The notes under the pieces: generated by a model
What the model saw: only the letters and a program-made list of their open reading frames with translations
What the model was told of the DNA's origin: nothing
Database searches by the model: none
Program-made: the position numbers and the translations under genes
Origin: Olsenella sp.
GTDB lineage: Bacteria; Actinomycetota; Coriobacteriia; Coriobacteriales; Atopobiaceae
Reading direction: 5' to 3'
NCBI GenBank assembly: GCA_022648325.1
Contig: JALCMG010000004.1
Span: forward strand, 124,001 to 188,000
Length of the DNA stretch: 64,000 nucleotides
In this document: positions 17,679 to 26,377 of the stretch, piece by piece
Position numbering within the stretch: position 1 is the first letter of the stretch
Layout of the letters: every line of letters begins with the position of its first letter

Positions 17679-17726
17679 AAAAAACAGGGGCGCGGCCGCG
17701 GCCCGAAAGCTGCAAACCGCGCCCCA
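17679..17726 (-). terminator. Terminator-like hairpin between gap and pgk
   Basis: GGGGCGCGG/CCGCGCCCC stem with an ~18-nt partly paired loop and a downstream TTTTTT run on the minus strand. It probably works as a partial terminator, because pgk lacks room for a full promoter after it. Confidence 0.8.
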
Positions 17727-17750
17727 TAGTTACCTCACCGAAGCATCGAA

Positions 17751-18776
17751 CTAGGCGACGAACTTCTCGAAGTACTTGATGGTGCGGACCATCTGAGAGG
17801 TGAAGGAGTTCTCGTTGTCGTACCAAGAGGTGACCTGAACGAGGCTCTGACCATTGCCGAGCGGGTTGACCATGGTCTGGGTGGCGTCGAAGAGCGAGCC
17901 GTAGGTCATGCCGACGATGTCGCGAGAAACGATCTGATCCTCGTTGTAGCCGAAGGTCTCGGGAATCTGCTCAGAGTAGGCCTTCATCGCGGCGTTGACG
18001 CCCTCGACGGTGACCTCCTTGTCAACAACAGCGTAGAGGTTGGTAAGGGAGCCGGTGGGCGTAGGAACGCGCTGAGCAGCACCGATGAGCTTGCCGTTGA
18101 GCTCGGGGAGCACGAGGCCGATGGCCTTGGCAGCACCGGTGGTGTTGGGGACGATGTTCTCGGCGCCAGCGCGGCTACGACGGAAGTTGCCCTTGCGCTG
18201 CGGGCCGTCGAGGATCATCTGGTCGCCGGTGTAGGCGTGGATGGTCGTCATGATGCCGGAGACGATGGGGGCGTAGTCGTTCAGGCCCTTGGCCATAGGA
18301 GCGAGGCAGTTGGTGGTGCAGGAGGCGGCGGAGATGATGTCGTCGGCGGCGGTCAGCGTCTCGTGGTTGACGTTGTAGACGATGGTCTTGAGGTCAGAGC
18401 CCGCGGGAGCGGAGATGACGACCTTCTTGGCGCCAGCGTTGAGGTGGGCCTGGGACTTGGCCTTGGAGGTGTAGAAGCCGGTGCACTCGAGGACGACGTC
18501 GACGCCGAGCTTGCCCCAAGGCAGGTTGTTGGCGTCTGCCTCCTTGTAGATCTTGATGGTCTTGCCGTCGACGGTGATGGAGTCCTCGCCAGCGGTCACC
18601 TCGTGGTTGCGGGAGTAGTTGCCCTGTGTGGAGTCGTACTTCAGCAGGTAGGCGAGCATCTCGGGAGAGGTAAGATCGTTGATGGCGACGATTTCGGAGC
18701 CCTCGTGACCGAACATCTGACGGAACGCCAGGCGACCGATGCGACCGAAGCCGTTGATTGCAACCTTGACTGCCAT
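17751..18776 (-). CDS. gap: Glyceraldehyde-3-phosphate dehydrogenase, type I
   Basis: Cytosolic glycolytic enzyme (341 aa), NAD-linked phosphorylating form. The Rossmann start is [20 protein letters not shown]. The catalytic Cys sits in [13 protein letters not shown]. The catalytic His is in [10 protein letters not shown], and substrate residues are in [28 protein letters not shown] near the C-terminus is also typical. The start ATG 18776 has AAAGGAG upstream. It is the first gene of gap-pgk-tpiA, with 197 nt between it and whiA. A TAGAAT box occurs about 80 nt upstream, but I cannot define a good -35. Confidence 0.98.
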   Translation of the reverse strand: MAVKVAINGFGRIGRLAFRQMFGHEGSEIVAINDLTSPEMLAYLLKYDSTQGNYSRNHEVTAGEDSITVDGKTIKIYKEADANNLPWGKLGVDVVLECTGFYTSKAKSQAHLNAGAKKVVISAPAGSDLKTIVYNVNHETLTAADDIISAASCTTNCLAPMAKGLNDYAPIVSGIMTTIHAYTGDQMILDGPQRKGNFRRSRAGAENIVPNTTGAAKAIGLVLPELNGKLIGAAQRVPTPTGSLTNLYAVVDKEVTVEGVNAAMKAYSEQIPETFGYNEDQIVSRDIVGMTYGSLFDATQTMVNPLGNGQSLVQVTSWYDNENSFTSQMVRTIKYFEKFVA

Positions 18777-18973
18777 GCTTTCTCCTTTCGAGTGGCCGAC
18801 GGGGCCTCCCCCCGACTGACCATGTAACAACGCCGAAACGTCATTGCTAGGGATATTCTACCGCACGTTTGCCAATCTATAACGACTAATCCTCAACGCT
18901 GGCAAAATTGTGGTCACATTTTTGTGAGAAGTATAGTATGCGATGCCACCTACCTGCACTTATATGAAATATA

Positions 18974-19945
18974 TCATCGATTTTCTGATGTGGAAACGTT
19001 CTCAGGCCCTCGCGCTCCCGACTCTTCGCCCACGATTTGCTCCAGTCTGAGCAGTCGGTGATACATAGCGGACTTCGATACGGGAGGGTCGAAGGTCTCG
19101 CCTAGGGCTGCAAGCGAGAGCTCGGGGTGCTCCTTTCGAGCAGCGCAGAACTCCTGCACAGCTGGCGGGAGGTGCGCAATGCCAATGAGCTCGTCCGCGC
19201 GATTGACGAGGTCGAGCTGGGCAACGGCTGCGGAGGACGAGCGGGCCTGGTTTGCCACCTCGGCGTTGACGCGACGATTGACGTCGTTCTTGACCGACTT
19301 TCTCGCACGTGCAACCTCGACCACGCGCGCCATGCGCTGCGCCCCCATAACGCGAAGGAGGCGAGAGACGTCTTCGAAGCTCTTGAGGTAGAGCGCATAG
19401 GCACCGCGACGCCTATTGATGCGCACGGAGACGCCAAGGGTCGAGATGACGTCAGCGAGCCCGTGGGCGAACTCCTCCCCCGTCACGGCGATCTCGAGGT
19501 GGAAGTCTCCCCGCGGGTCGGCAATGAAGCCACCGGCCATGAACGCCCCGCGTACAAAGGCAGCGCGGGACTCGGAGGACTTGAGAAGCCCCTCAGGCAC
19601 ACCGAGCGCAATGCCGTGGCCGGGAACCAGGATCCCAAGACTCGTGAGGTCATCTGCAAGACGATCCTGCTCGGGCATCTCGATGAGGTAGTTCCTCGTC
19701 TTATGGAGCACCGAGCGGCGAACGGTGAGCGAAGTCTCAAGATCGAACACCCGATGCGTAAGCTTAATGACGGTGCGTGCCACGGCGCCGGTCTCGGTGG
19801 CAATGCGTATTGAGTAGCGCCCCGAGCCGTGGAAGCTCATGGTGCCGCAGACGCGGACCAGCGCCGAGAGCTGGGCGAGCTCGGCCATCCGGTTGGAGGG
19901 CTCGACTCGCGAGAGCTCGTCTTTGACCTGGGCGGTGAAGGACAT
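18974..19945 (-). CDS. whiA: DNA-binding protein WhiA
   Basis: Transcription regulator (323 aa) conserved in Gram-positive bacteria and linked to cell division. The N-terminal half is a degenerate LAGLIDADG homing-endonuclease fold (FVRGAFMAGGFIADPRGDFHLE). The C-terminal half is a DNA-binding helix-turn-helix (SLAALGETFDPPVSKSAMYH, then RLLRLEQI). The start MSFTAQVKDEL is the family N-terminus. It lies 3 nt after rapZ. In many Gram-positives yvcK lies between rapZ and whiA; here it is absent. Confidence 0.97.
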   Translation of the reverse strand: MSFTAQVKDELSRVEPSNRMAELAQLSALVRVCGTMSFHGSGRYSIRIATETGAVARTVIKLTHRVFDLETSLTVRRSVLHKTRNYLIEMPEQDRLADDLTSLGILVPGHGIALGVPEGLLKSSESRAAFVRGAFMAGGFIADPRGDFHLEIAVTGEEFAHGLADVISTLGVSVRINRRRGAYALYLKSFEDVSRLLRVMGAQRMARVVEVARARKSVKNDVNRRVNAEVANQARSSSAAVAQLDLVNRADELIGIAHLPPAVQEFCAARKEHPELSLAALGETFDPPVSKSAMYHRLLRLEQIVGEESGARGPENVSTSENR

Positions 19946-19948
19946 GGG

Positions 19949-20905
19949 CTACCTCGCGCCCGCTGCGGCGCCCGCCGTCGAGGCCAAGGTGGCCTCGGGG
20001 AGGTCGCGGTGGAAAAGGTTCACGCGATAGCCCTGCGCCTTGAGGTGCGCCGCCGTGGCGTTGGCAATGGCAACGCTTCTGTGCTGGCCACCGGTACAGC
20101 CAACGGCAATGGAGAGGCGCGCCTTGCCCTCGGCAACGTAGCCCGGCATGGCAACGTCAAGCAGGCGCAGCCAAGCGTCCATGAAGTCGCGGGTGATCTT
20201 GTTATCCATGACAAAGCGGGCGACCTTCTCGTCGTTGCCCGTGAGGTAGCGCATCTCGGGGTCGTAGAAGGGGTTGGGCAGGAAGCGCACGTCGATCATG
20301 AGGTCCGCCTCAGAGGGCATGCCGTGCTTGAAGCCGAACGAGAAGACATTCACGTCGAGGAGCTGCTGCTCGGTGAGCTCGGAAAACGCCGCGTTGAGGC
20401 GCGCCCTAAGCGCGGCCGTGCGCATGTGGCTGGTGTCTATGACGAGGTCGGCCATCGCTCGGGCGTCCTTGAGCTGGCGGCGCTCGCGCTTGATGGCGTG
20501 CTCGACGGTCTCGCCGGGGACCGCGAGCGGATGGCGGCGGCGGTTCTCGTTGTAGCGGCGCATGAGAACCTCGTCGGAGGCATCAAGGAAGAGGAGCTTG
20601 CACGAAAGCTCATGCTCCCCGAGTTGGCGGATGGTGTCCGTGAGCTCGTCGAAGAGGCCCTGGCTGCGCAGGTCGCAGGTGACGGCCAGGTGGCGTCCCA
20701 CGCCAGAGTTGATGCCCACGAGGTCGGCAAGCTGCGGGACCAGGCGCGGCGGGAGGTTGTCGATGCAGAAGTAGCCCATGTCCTCGAAGCAGTGGAGGGC
20801 TTGCGTGCGGCCCGAGCCGGACATGCCCGTGATGATCACGATGTCAGGGACGCGGTCGCGGCTCTCGGCATCGCGCATGGTCTGGCCGGTCTTCTCGTCA
20901 GACAC
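19949..20905 (-). CDS. rapZ: RNase adapter / nucleotide-binding protein RapZ (YvcJ)
   Basis: P-loop NTPase of the RapZ/YvcJ family (318 aa). In E. coli RapZ guides sRNA decay; in Bacillus YvcJ binds GTP. Its role here is unknown. Walker A is GMSGSGRTQAL (~26-36). Other conserved parts are FEDMGYFCIDNLPPRL, DLRSQG, FSFGFKHGMPSEADLMIDVRFLPNP (positions ~190-215) and SIAVGCTGGQHRSVAI near the C-terminus. I start at GTG 20905 because GGAGGAGG lies 5 nt upstream; the ATG at 20932 has no such site. A TATACT -10-like box lies 40 nt upstream. It forms an operon with whiA. Confidence 0.95.
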   Translation of the reverse strand: MSDEKTGQTMRDAESRDRVPDIVIITGMSGSGRTQALHCFEDMGYFCIDNLPPRLVPQLADLVGINSGVGRHLAVTCDLRSQGLFDELTDTIRQLGEHELSCKLLFLDASDEVLMRRYNENRRRHPLAVPGETVEHAIKRERRQLKDARAMADLVIDTSHMRTAALRARLNAAFSELTEQQLLDVNVFSFGFKHGMPSEADLMIDVRFLPNPFYDPEMRYLTGNDEKVARFVMDNKITRDFMDAWLRLLDVAMPGYVAEGKARLSIAVGCTGGQHRSVAIANATAAHLKAQGYRVNLFHRDLPEATLASTAGAAAGAR

Positions 20906-20989
20906 TGGTTCCTCCTCCGCACAAATCGACATGCGTCGACATCAAGTATAGGGGTTGGCGGCAACGGAAAGGGAGGCTTCGCGATGCGG

Positions 20990-21061
20990 CGCGCGTCACA
21001 CATTCGGAGTTGATTGTGTGACGCGCGCAGGTCACTACACATTCGGCGTACGAATGTGTAG
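20990..21061. repeat. Two adjacent palindromes sharing ACACATTCG
   Basis: Palindrome A (20990-21027) has arms CGCGCGTCACACA/TGTGTGACGCGCG. Palindrome B (21035-21061) has arms CTACACATTCG/CGAATGTGTAG with a 5-nt loop. Only 7 nt separate them, and A also contains CACACATTCGG. They lie between rapZ and the stop of the Gfo/Idh gene. They could be a terminator, or paired operator sites for rapZ-whiA. Confidence 0.6.
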
Positions 21062-21112
21062 CGGCTCTCAGCACGACCAAGAGCGGAGAAGCCGAGAAAA
21101 AACACGACACCC

Positions 21113-22207
21113 CTACGCCAGCTCCTCGGGATAGACAACACCCCACTCGCGACGCAGTCGAGTCATGATCTGCATGACGTCGGCTGCGTAGTCGATGAGG
21201 CCCGCCGCACGGGCATCACCCGCAACTGCGCGCTCGAGGTCGGCAATCTCGTAGCAGAGGGCATAGCCGGAACGGCCTGCACGAACCTCCTCGCGGCGCC
21301 CGTCCTCAGTCCACACGATGGTCGCGACGTCGGCGCGGGGGTAGTCCATGACCTCCACGTAGCAGCGGTCAAAGCTGAGGACCACACGCTTGGGCTGCTT
21401 GGAGTGGAGCGTGAGGGAGAGCACGCCCATCTGGCCCTGCTCGTTCCTGCATACGATGCCCGAGGTCTGGTCGACGCCCGTCGACGCCAGGTTGGCGAGA
21501 GAGACTACCTCCGTGGGCTGGCTCTCCATGAAGAGCCTCATGAGCGAGAGCGCATAGACGCCGATGTCGAGCATGGCTCCGCCCGCGAGCTTGGGATTGT
21601 AGAAGCGGTTAGTGAGGTCGCCGTACTCCTTGTAGCTTCCAAAGTTGAGCTGCGCCAGGTTCATGGCACCAAACTCCCCCGCCTTTGCGCGGCAGAGAAG
21701 CTCCTGGTAGAGCGGCATGTGGAGGATGGTCGTGGCGTCCATGAGAACCACGTTGTTCTCATGGGCAAGGGCTCGGGCCTCGTCGAGCTCCTCGGAGTTG
21801 AGTGTGATGGACTTCTCGCAGAGGACGTGCTTGCCCGCCACAAGGGCACCCCGCAGGTAGCGGATGTGCGTGTTGTGCGGCGTGGTGATGTAGATGGCGT
21901 CCACCTCGGGATCCTGGTAGAGTTCCTCGACGGAACCATACACGCGCTCGACGCCGTAGCGCTCGGCGAAGGCCTCGGCCTTCTCGCGCGTGCGGTTGGC
22001 GACACCATGGAGGCGGCGGCCCGAGAGGGCAAGCGAGGTCGCCATCTGGTTGGCAATCACGCCACAGCCGATGACCGCCCAGGTGAGCTGCGGCGCCGTG
22101 TAGATGTCTTTGGGGAAGGGCTCGCCCGCCACCTCGCCAAACGCCGCCTGTGCCGCCGCGGCAGCATCGAGCGGTGCAGCCTTACCTGAGCCGTTGTTCT
22201 CTGCCAT
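21113..22207 (-). CDS. Gfo/Idh/MocA family NAD(P)-dependent oxidoreductase
   Basis: Cytosolic sugar or inositol-type dehydrogenase (364 aa). The Rossmann domain begins only at ~residue 42 (LTWAVIGCGVIANQMATSLA), after an unusual Ala-rich N-terminal extension. The family motif with the catalytic Lys is GKHVLCEKSITLN. The C-terminal GFO_IDH_MocA_C domain contains GGAMLDIGVYALSLMRLF. The substrate is not readable. It lies 36 nt downstream of nanE on the same strand, so it may act on an amino sugar or derivative in the same pathway. The start ATG 22207 gives the extension; no internal ATG offers a better ribosome site. Confidence 0.9.
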   Translation of the reverse strand: MAENNGSGKAAPLDAAAAAQAAFGEVAGEPFPKDIYTAPQLTWAVIGCGVIANQMATSLALSGRRLHGVANRTREKAEAFAERYGVERVYGSVEELYQDPEVDAIYITTPHNTHIRYLRGALVAGKHVLCEKSITLNSEELDEARALAHENNVVLMDATTILHMPLYQELLCRAKAGEFGAMNLAQLNFGSYKEYGDLTNRFYNPKLAGGAMLDIGVYALSLMRLFMESQPTEVVSLANLASTGVDQTSGIVCRNEQGQMGVLSLTLHSKQPKRVVLSFDRCYVEVMDYPRADVATIVWTEDGRREEVRAGRSGYALCYEIADLERAVAGDARAAGLIDYAADVMQIMTRLRREWGVVYPEELA

Positions 22208-22243
22208 GCGATTCCTCTCTCTCGTGACCCATGAGCGCGTTGG

Positions 22244-22933
22244 CTACGCCTCGACGGCTGCCTTGAACCAGCTGGTGATGCTCGTGGGATGGGTGATTGC
22301 GGTGCCCGAGACCACTGCCCACGCGCCCGCGTCGATGGCCGCGCGAGCGTCTGCCGGAGTGTGGACGTGTCCCTCGCAGATCACGGGGAAGTCGGGGAAC
22401 TCCTTGGCGGCCTGGGCGAGAAGGGCGATGTCGGGACCATCGTCGAGCGTGGTGTCGATTGCGGCCTTGTTGTGCGAGAGCGTGGTGGACACGATGTCGC
22501 AGCCACAGGCGACACCACGACGGATGTCCTCGATGGCCATGCAGTCGGCCATGACGATGGTCTCGCACTGGGCACGTAGCTCGCGAACGGTCTCCTCGAA
22601 GGTGCGGCCGTCCGGGCGCGGGCGATCGGTGGCATCGAGGGCAACCACGTCGGCACCGGCATTCACACAGGCGATGGCGTGACGCAGCGTGGGCGTGATG
22701 TAGACGCCGTCGTGGCCCTCCTTCCAGAGGCCTATGACGGGGACCTCGACGCGTCCCTTGATGGCCGCGATGTCCGAGAGGCCCTGGCAGCGGATGGCGG
22801 CCGCACCACCCAGCTCGCAGGCGCGGGCAATTTGGGCCATGGTCTCGGGGTGGCGCATGGGCTCCCCGGGATACGCCTGAACGCTCACGATGAGCTTGCC
22901 CTTGAGGAGCTGGACGAGCGGATTGACAGCCAT
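22244..22933 (-). CDS. nanE: N-acetylmannosamine-6-phosphate 2-epimerase
   Basis: TIM-barrel enzyme (229 aa) converting ManNAc-6-P to GlcNAc-6-P in sialic acid breakdown. Family residues are LKGKLIVSVQAYPGEPM, GAAAIRCQG, VPVIGLWKEGHDGVYITPT, ADVVALDATDRPRPDG, MADCMAIEDI and ICEGHVHTP. I start at ATG 22933 with GAGAGGAG 5 nt upstream. No nanA or nanK lies beside it; the downstream neighbour is an oxidoreductase. ManNAc from another source is therefore possible. Confidence 0.93.
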   Translation of the reverse strand: MAVNPLVQLLKGKLIVSVQAYPGEPMRHPETMAQIARACELGGAAAIRCQGLSDIAAIKGRVEVPVIGLWKEGHDGVYITPTLRHAIACVNAGADVVALDATDRPRPDGRTFEETVRELRAQCETIVMADCMAIEDIRRGVACGCDIVSTTLSHNKAAIDTTLDDGPDIALLAQAAKEFPDFPVICEGHVHTPADARAAIDAGAWAVVSGTAITHPTSITSWFKAAVEA

Positions 22934-23134
22934 GGATGCTCCTCTCCGCGCGGCCACCTTGGCCGCGCCGCTGTGAACTAGGCTAGCCGAATCGAGACTT
23001 CCCTACCACCATCTGCCGGAACGTAGCCCTAATAGCACAAGCTCTGCCCTATCCTCAACCTATCTTCTGTATCATTCGACCCGTGCCAATCCGCTCGCAT
23101 CGTGCACCCCTCTTCCTCGTGACTGGAGACGCAC

Positions 23135-24253
23135 ATGAAAAAGCGCGCTGCCCTGCTGACGGCATTTCTCGCATGCGCTGCCACAGCACTCCTCATCGCT
23201 TGGCTGACCAGCAGAGGCGTCTCCTCCGTCCCCACGGCAGAGGCATCCTTTGGCGTGATTGAGACACGGCAGTTCCAGGCGCGGAGCCGAATCATTCTCT
23301 ATGACAGCGAGCTCAACGAACTCGGCGACCTGCCGCTTGACTATGCCACGCTCGGATGTGACTGGAACCTCTCCCCCGTCTATGACGGCACGCTTTATGT
23401 TATCCCCCAAGGCTACACAACCAAGCGCGACGAGAAGACGGTACTCGGCGTGGACCTGGATGACCTTTCCATAACCCGCTACAGCGTCGATCAGATAAAC
23501 CTCTATGGCGTCTGTGCGGACGATGACTACGTCTTTACCTGCAGCAACCTCAACAATGTCTCGCACATAAGCCGCGTGGGCCGGCAGACGGGCGATGTCA
23601 CTGACATTGGGGAGACGGGTGTCTATATCGAGTCCCTCTGCCTTTACGGCGAGAGGCTGTATGCCTTTGCCTCGAACAGTTCCCTCTCGTCTGACGTACA
23701 AGGCACATCCTTGTCTGCTGCACTGGACGAGTCCTCGTCTTGGATCAGCATCTACGACCGAGACCTCAGGCTGATAGACACCGTAACCACGACTAAGCTT
23801 GGATCCGGTCGTTTTCGGCCCGTTGCCGCAGGCGGCATGCTCTTCTTTGCGAATTGGGAAGATGCCTCGGGGGAAGTCCCGTCGACGCAGCTCGGCGTCT
23901 ACCATACGGACACCGGCGTGCTCGAGCCGCATGACTTCGGCAAGCCCGTACTCGATGCCCTCCCCTGGAATGGCTGCGTGCTTCTCCTCTTTGGAGACAT
24001 TCATAGCGAGAGCCCGACCACAGCCGCGCTCTACGGCCCCACAACGTGGGAGCCACTCACGGAGGAGCACGACCTTACCTGCGCCGTCATGCAGAGCTGC
24101 ATCTCTGGCGACACGCTCTATGTTGTGGGCGCCGAGCGCGAGCTCCTCTCGTTTGACCTGAAAGACAGTCTGTCGCCACTCGGCCGCTCCACCGTGAGCC
24201 ACATCGACGGGGACTTCAGCTACGTCTCCGGCATGTTTGCCGTCCCTGCCTAA
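23135..24253 (+). CDS. Secreted or membrane-anchored beta-propeller-like protein, function unknown
   Basis: Protein of 372 aa with an N-terminal signal/anchor segment (KKRAALLTAFLACAATALLI at ~2-21). The rest is a run of short beta-strand repeats with patterns such as GTLYVIPQGY, LYGVCADDDYVFTCSNL, LYGERLYAFASN, GGMLFFANW and GDTLYVVG. This suggests a beta-propeller facing outside. There is no lipobox and no catalytic motif. The start ATG 23135 has GGAG 7 nt upstream. It is one of the few plus-strand genes here; its stop overlaps the uvrC stop tail-to-tail by 4 nt. I do not recognise its function. Confidence 0.75.
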   Translation: MKKRAALLTAFLACAATALLIAWLTSRGVSSVPTAEASFGVIETRQFQARSRIILYDSELNELGDLPLDYATLGCDWNLSPVYDGTLYVIPQGYTTKRDEKTVLGVDLDDLSITRYSVDQINLYGVCADDDYVFTCSNLNNVSHISRVGRQTGDVTDIGETGVYIESLCLYGERLYAFASNSSLSSDVQGTSLSAALDESSSWISIYDRDLRLIDTVTTTKLGSGRFRPVAAGGMLFFANWEDASGEVPSTQLGVYHTDTGVLEPHDFGKPVLDALPWNGCVLLLFGDIHSESPTTAALYGPTTWEPLTEEHDLTCAVMQSCISGDTLYVVGAERELLSFDLKDSLSPLGRSTVSHIDGDFSYVSGMFAVPA

Positions 24254-26238
24254 CGCGCCTTCTCTGCCACCGTCTGGGCTTTCTCGTCCCAGGCGCGCAG
24301 CGCGTCGTATACCGCCTGTGCCACCTCGGCGGGCACCCCCGGCACCTGTGCGATGTCCTCCGCGCTTGCTGCCCGCAGGCGCTTGAGCGAGCCGAAGCGG
24401 CGCATGATGGCCCGCTTGCGCTTGGGGCCCACGCCCGGCACGTCGTCGAGCACCGAGACGGTCATGGCCTTGTCGCGCAGCTCGCGGTGGAAGGTGATGG
24501 CAAAGCGGTGCGACTCGTCGCGCACCTGCTTGATGAGGTAGAGCGACGCCGAGCCCGAGGGCAGCACCACGGGCGTCTCGTCCCAAGGGACGAAGACCTC
24601 CTCGTCCGACTTGGCAAGGCCGCACACCGGGATGTCCAATCCCAGCGAGGAGAGCTGCTCCATGGCAGCCGTGAGCTGGGGCTTGCCGCCATCGACCACC
24701 AGCAGGTCCGGGCGCGAGCCAAAGCGCTCGTCGGCCATGCGCTCGGGCGCGTAGCGGCGGGCGAGAACCTCTGACATGCTCACGAAGTCGTTCGCCTCGG
24801 TGAGCGGCGTCTGGATCTTGAAGCGCCGGTACTGGGACTTGTCGGGGCGACCGTTGGTGAAGACGACCATGGAGGCAACCGTGAAGTGGCCGTGGAGGGT
24901 CGAGATGTCGAAGCACTCGATGCGCATGGGCGGCGCGTCGAGCGCAAGCGCGCTCTCCAGCTGCAGCAGCGCCTGATTGGTGCGGTCGTCCGCGTAGCCC
25001 GTGCGCACCATGTAGCGCATGAGCGCATGTCGGGCGTTGGCCGCCGCCATGTCCAGGAGGTGGCGCTTCTCACCGCGTTGCGGGTGGTGGATGTGGCAGG
25101 CGCGCCCGCGCTTCTCGGCAAGCCATTCCGAGAGGAGCTTGGCGTCAGGCAGGTCGACGTCCACGTCCACCTCAGAGGGGATGTCGGCCGTCTCGTCGTA
25201 GTAGCGCTTGAGGAAGCCGCCCTGCAGCTCGACCTCCCCAATGTCGGCACCCTTGTCGAGGATGAACTCGACGGTGCGCACCGTACGGCCCTCGCGCACT
25301 ACGAAGACGCAGGCCGCGCTAATGGTCTCCTCGCGGTAGAAGCCGATGAGGTCGAGCGAGACGTCCGAGGAGAACATAACCTGCTGGCGGTCGTCGAGCG
25401 CGTTCAGGCTCTCAAGACGCGCCTTGAGGCGTCCCGCGCGCTCGAAGTCGAGGTCCGCAGCAGCATCGCGCATCTGCTCCTCCACGGCCGAGACCACGTG
25501 CGAGCGACGCCCGGCGAGAAAGTCCTCGACCTGGCGCACGTGCTTGGCGTACTCGACGGTGTCGATGGCACCCACGCAGACACCCGGGCCCTTACCCATG
25601 TGGTAGTCGAAGCAGGGCCGCCCCGTGCGGGCAAGCGCCAGGTTGGCCACGGCCGCCTCGTCGGGACGGCGCTCCAGCTCACGACGGCAGCGCTTCCACT
25701 CCGCGCATGTGGCTATGCAGATGGGGACGACCTTGCGCAGCGTGTCGATGGTGTCGCGCGCGGCATGGGCATCGGTGTAGGGGCCAAAGTAGCGCGTGCC
25801 CTTGCGGTGGTGCTCGCGCGTGTACTTGATGGCCGGAAAGACGTCGGACTCGGTGATGGCGATGTAGGGGTAGCTCTTGTCGTCCTTGAAGTCCACGTTG
25901 AAGTACGGGTGATACTGGGCGATGAGGTTGCGCTCGAGCACAAGTGCCTCGTGCTCGGAGCCCACCACGATGTAGTCGAACGACCTCACGACCTGCATCA
26001 TAAGGGGGATCTTGTCGCGGTCGTCCTGGAGCGTCACGTACTGGCGCAGGCGGGCGCGCAGGTTCTTCGCCTTGCCAACGTAGACGACCTGCCCGCGCGC
26101 GTCCTTCCAGAGGTAGCAGCCGGGGTCCGTGGGTGCGTCGTCCACCTGGCGACGCAGCTCGGGCAGGCTCTCGTCAAGCGAGCGTGCGTCATCAAAATCT
26201 GGGTGAGCCCCGGGGTCGCGGATTGTCATCTCTCGCAA
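24250..26238 (-). CDS. uvrC: UvrABC system protein C
   Basis: Nucleotide-excision-repair endonuclease subunit (662 aa) that cuts DNA on both sides of a lesion with UvrB. The N-terminal GIY-YIG nuclease domain is at ~36-115 (GCYLWKDARGQVVYVGKAKN). A cysteine-containing region is at ~170-225. The UVR motif binding UvrB is at ~250 (EEQMRDAAADLDFERAGRLK). The RNase H-like nuclease domain is at ~420-580 (IECFDISTLHGH, DLLVVDGGKPQL), and the C-terminal tandem HhH is DDVPGVGPKRKRAIMRRFGS. The start ATG 26238 has GGGAAGG 7 nt upstream. Confidence 0.97.
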   Translation of the reverse strand: MREMTIRDPGAHPDFDDARSLDESLPELRRQVDDAPTDPGCYLWKDARGQVVYVGKAKNLRARLRQYVTLQDDRDKIPLMMQVVRSFDYIVVGSEHEALVLERNLIAQYHPYFNVDFKDDKSYPYIAITESDVFPAIKYTREHHRKGTRYFGPYTDAHAARDTIDTLRKVVPICIATCAEWKRCRRELERRPDEAAVANLALARTGRPCFDYHMGKGPGVCVGAIDTVEYAKHVRQVEDFLAGRRSHVVSAVEEQMRDAAADLDFERAGRLKARLESLNALDDRQQVMFSSDVSLDLIGFYREETISAACVFVVREGRTVRTVEFILDKGADIGEVELQGGFLKRYYDETADIPSEVDVDVDLPDAKLLSEWLAEKRGRACHIHHPQRGEKRHLLDMAAANARHALMRYMVRTGYADDRTNQALLQLESALALDAPPMRIECFDISTLHGHFTVASMVVFTNGRPDKSQYRRFKIQTPLTEANDFVSMSEVLARRYAPERMADERFGSRPDLLVVDGGKPQLTAAMEQLSSLGLDIPVCGLAKSDEEVFVPWDETPVVLPSGSASLYLIKQVRDESHRFAITFHRELRDKAMTVSVLDDVPGVGPKRKRAIMRRFGSLKRLRAASAEDIAQVPGVPAEVAQAVYDALRAWDEKAQTVAEKAR

Positions 26239-26377
26239 CGCCTTCCCGTGACGACCTTGGACTCCCGGAGCATGCTCAACGTCTCCCCTCGACGCCTAAA
26301 GGACACTTCAACAGTAGGAGTAGTATAGGATGCGTTTGAAAAAACGCACATGGTTCCCATTTAAGCTAGGAGAAGCA

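Noticed and set aside
16453..17826. Longer start for pgk
   Set aside because: The extension contains no Pgk sequence and crosses the terminator hairpin; ATG 17652 has a good ribosome site.
22244..22933. A full sialic acid catabolism cluster around nanE
   Set aside because: No nanA, nanK or transporter is adjacent, so only nanE and a nearby oxidoreductase are supported.
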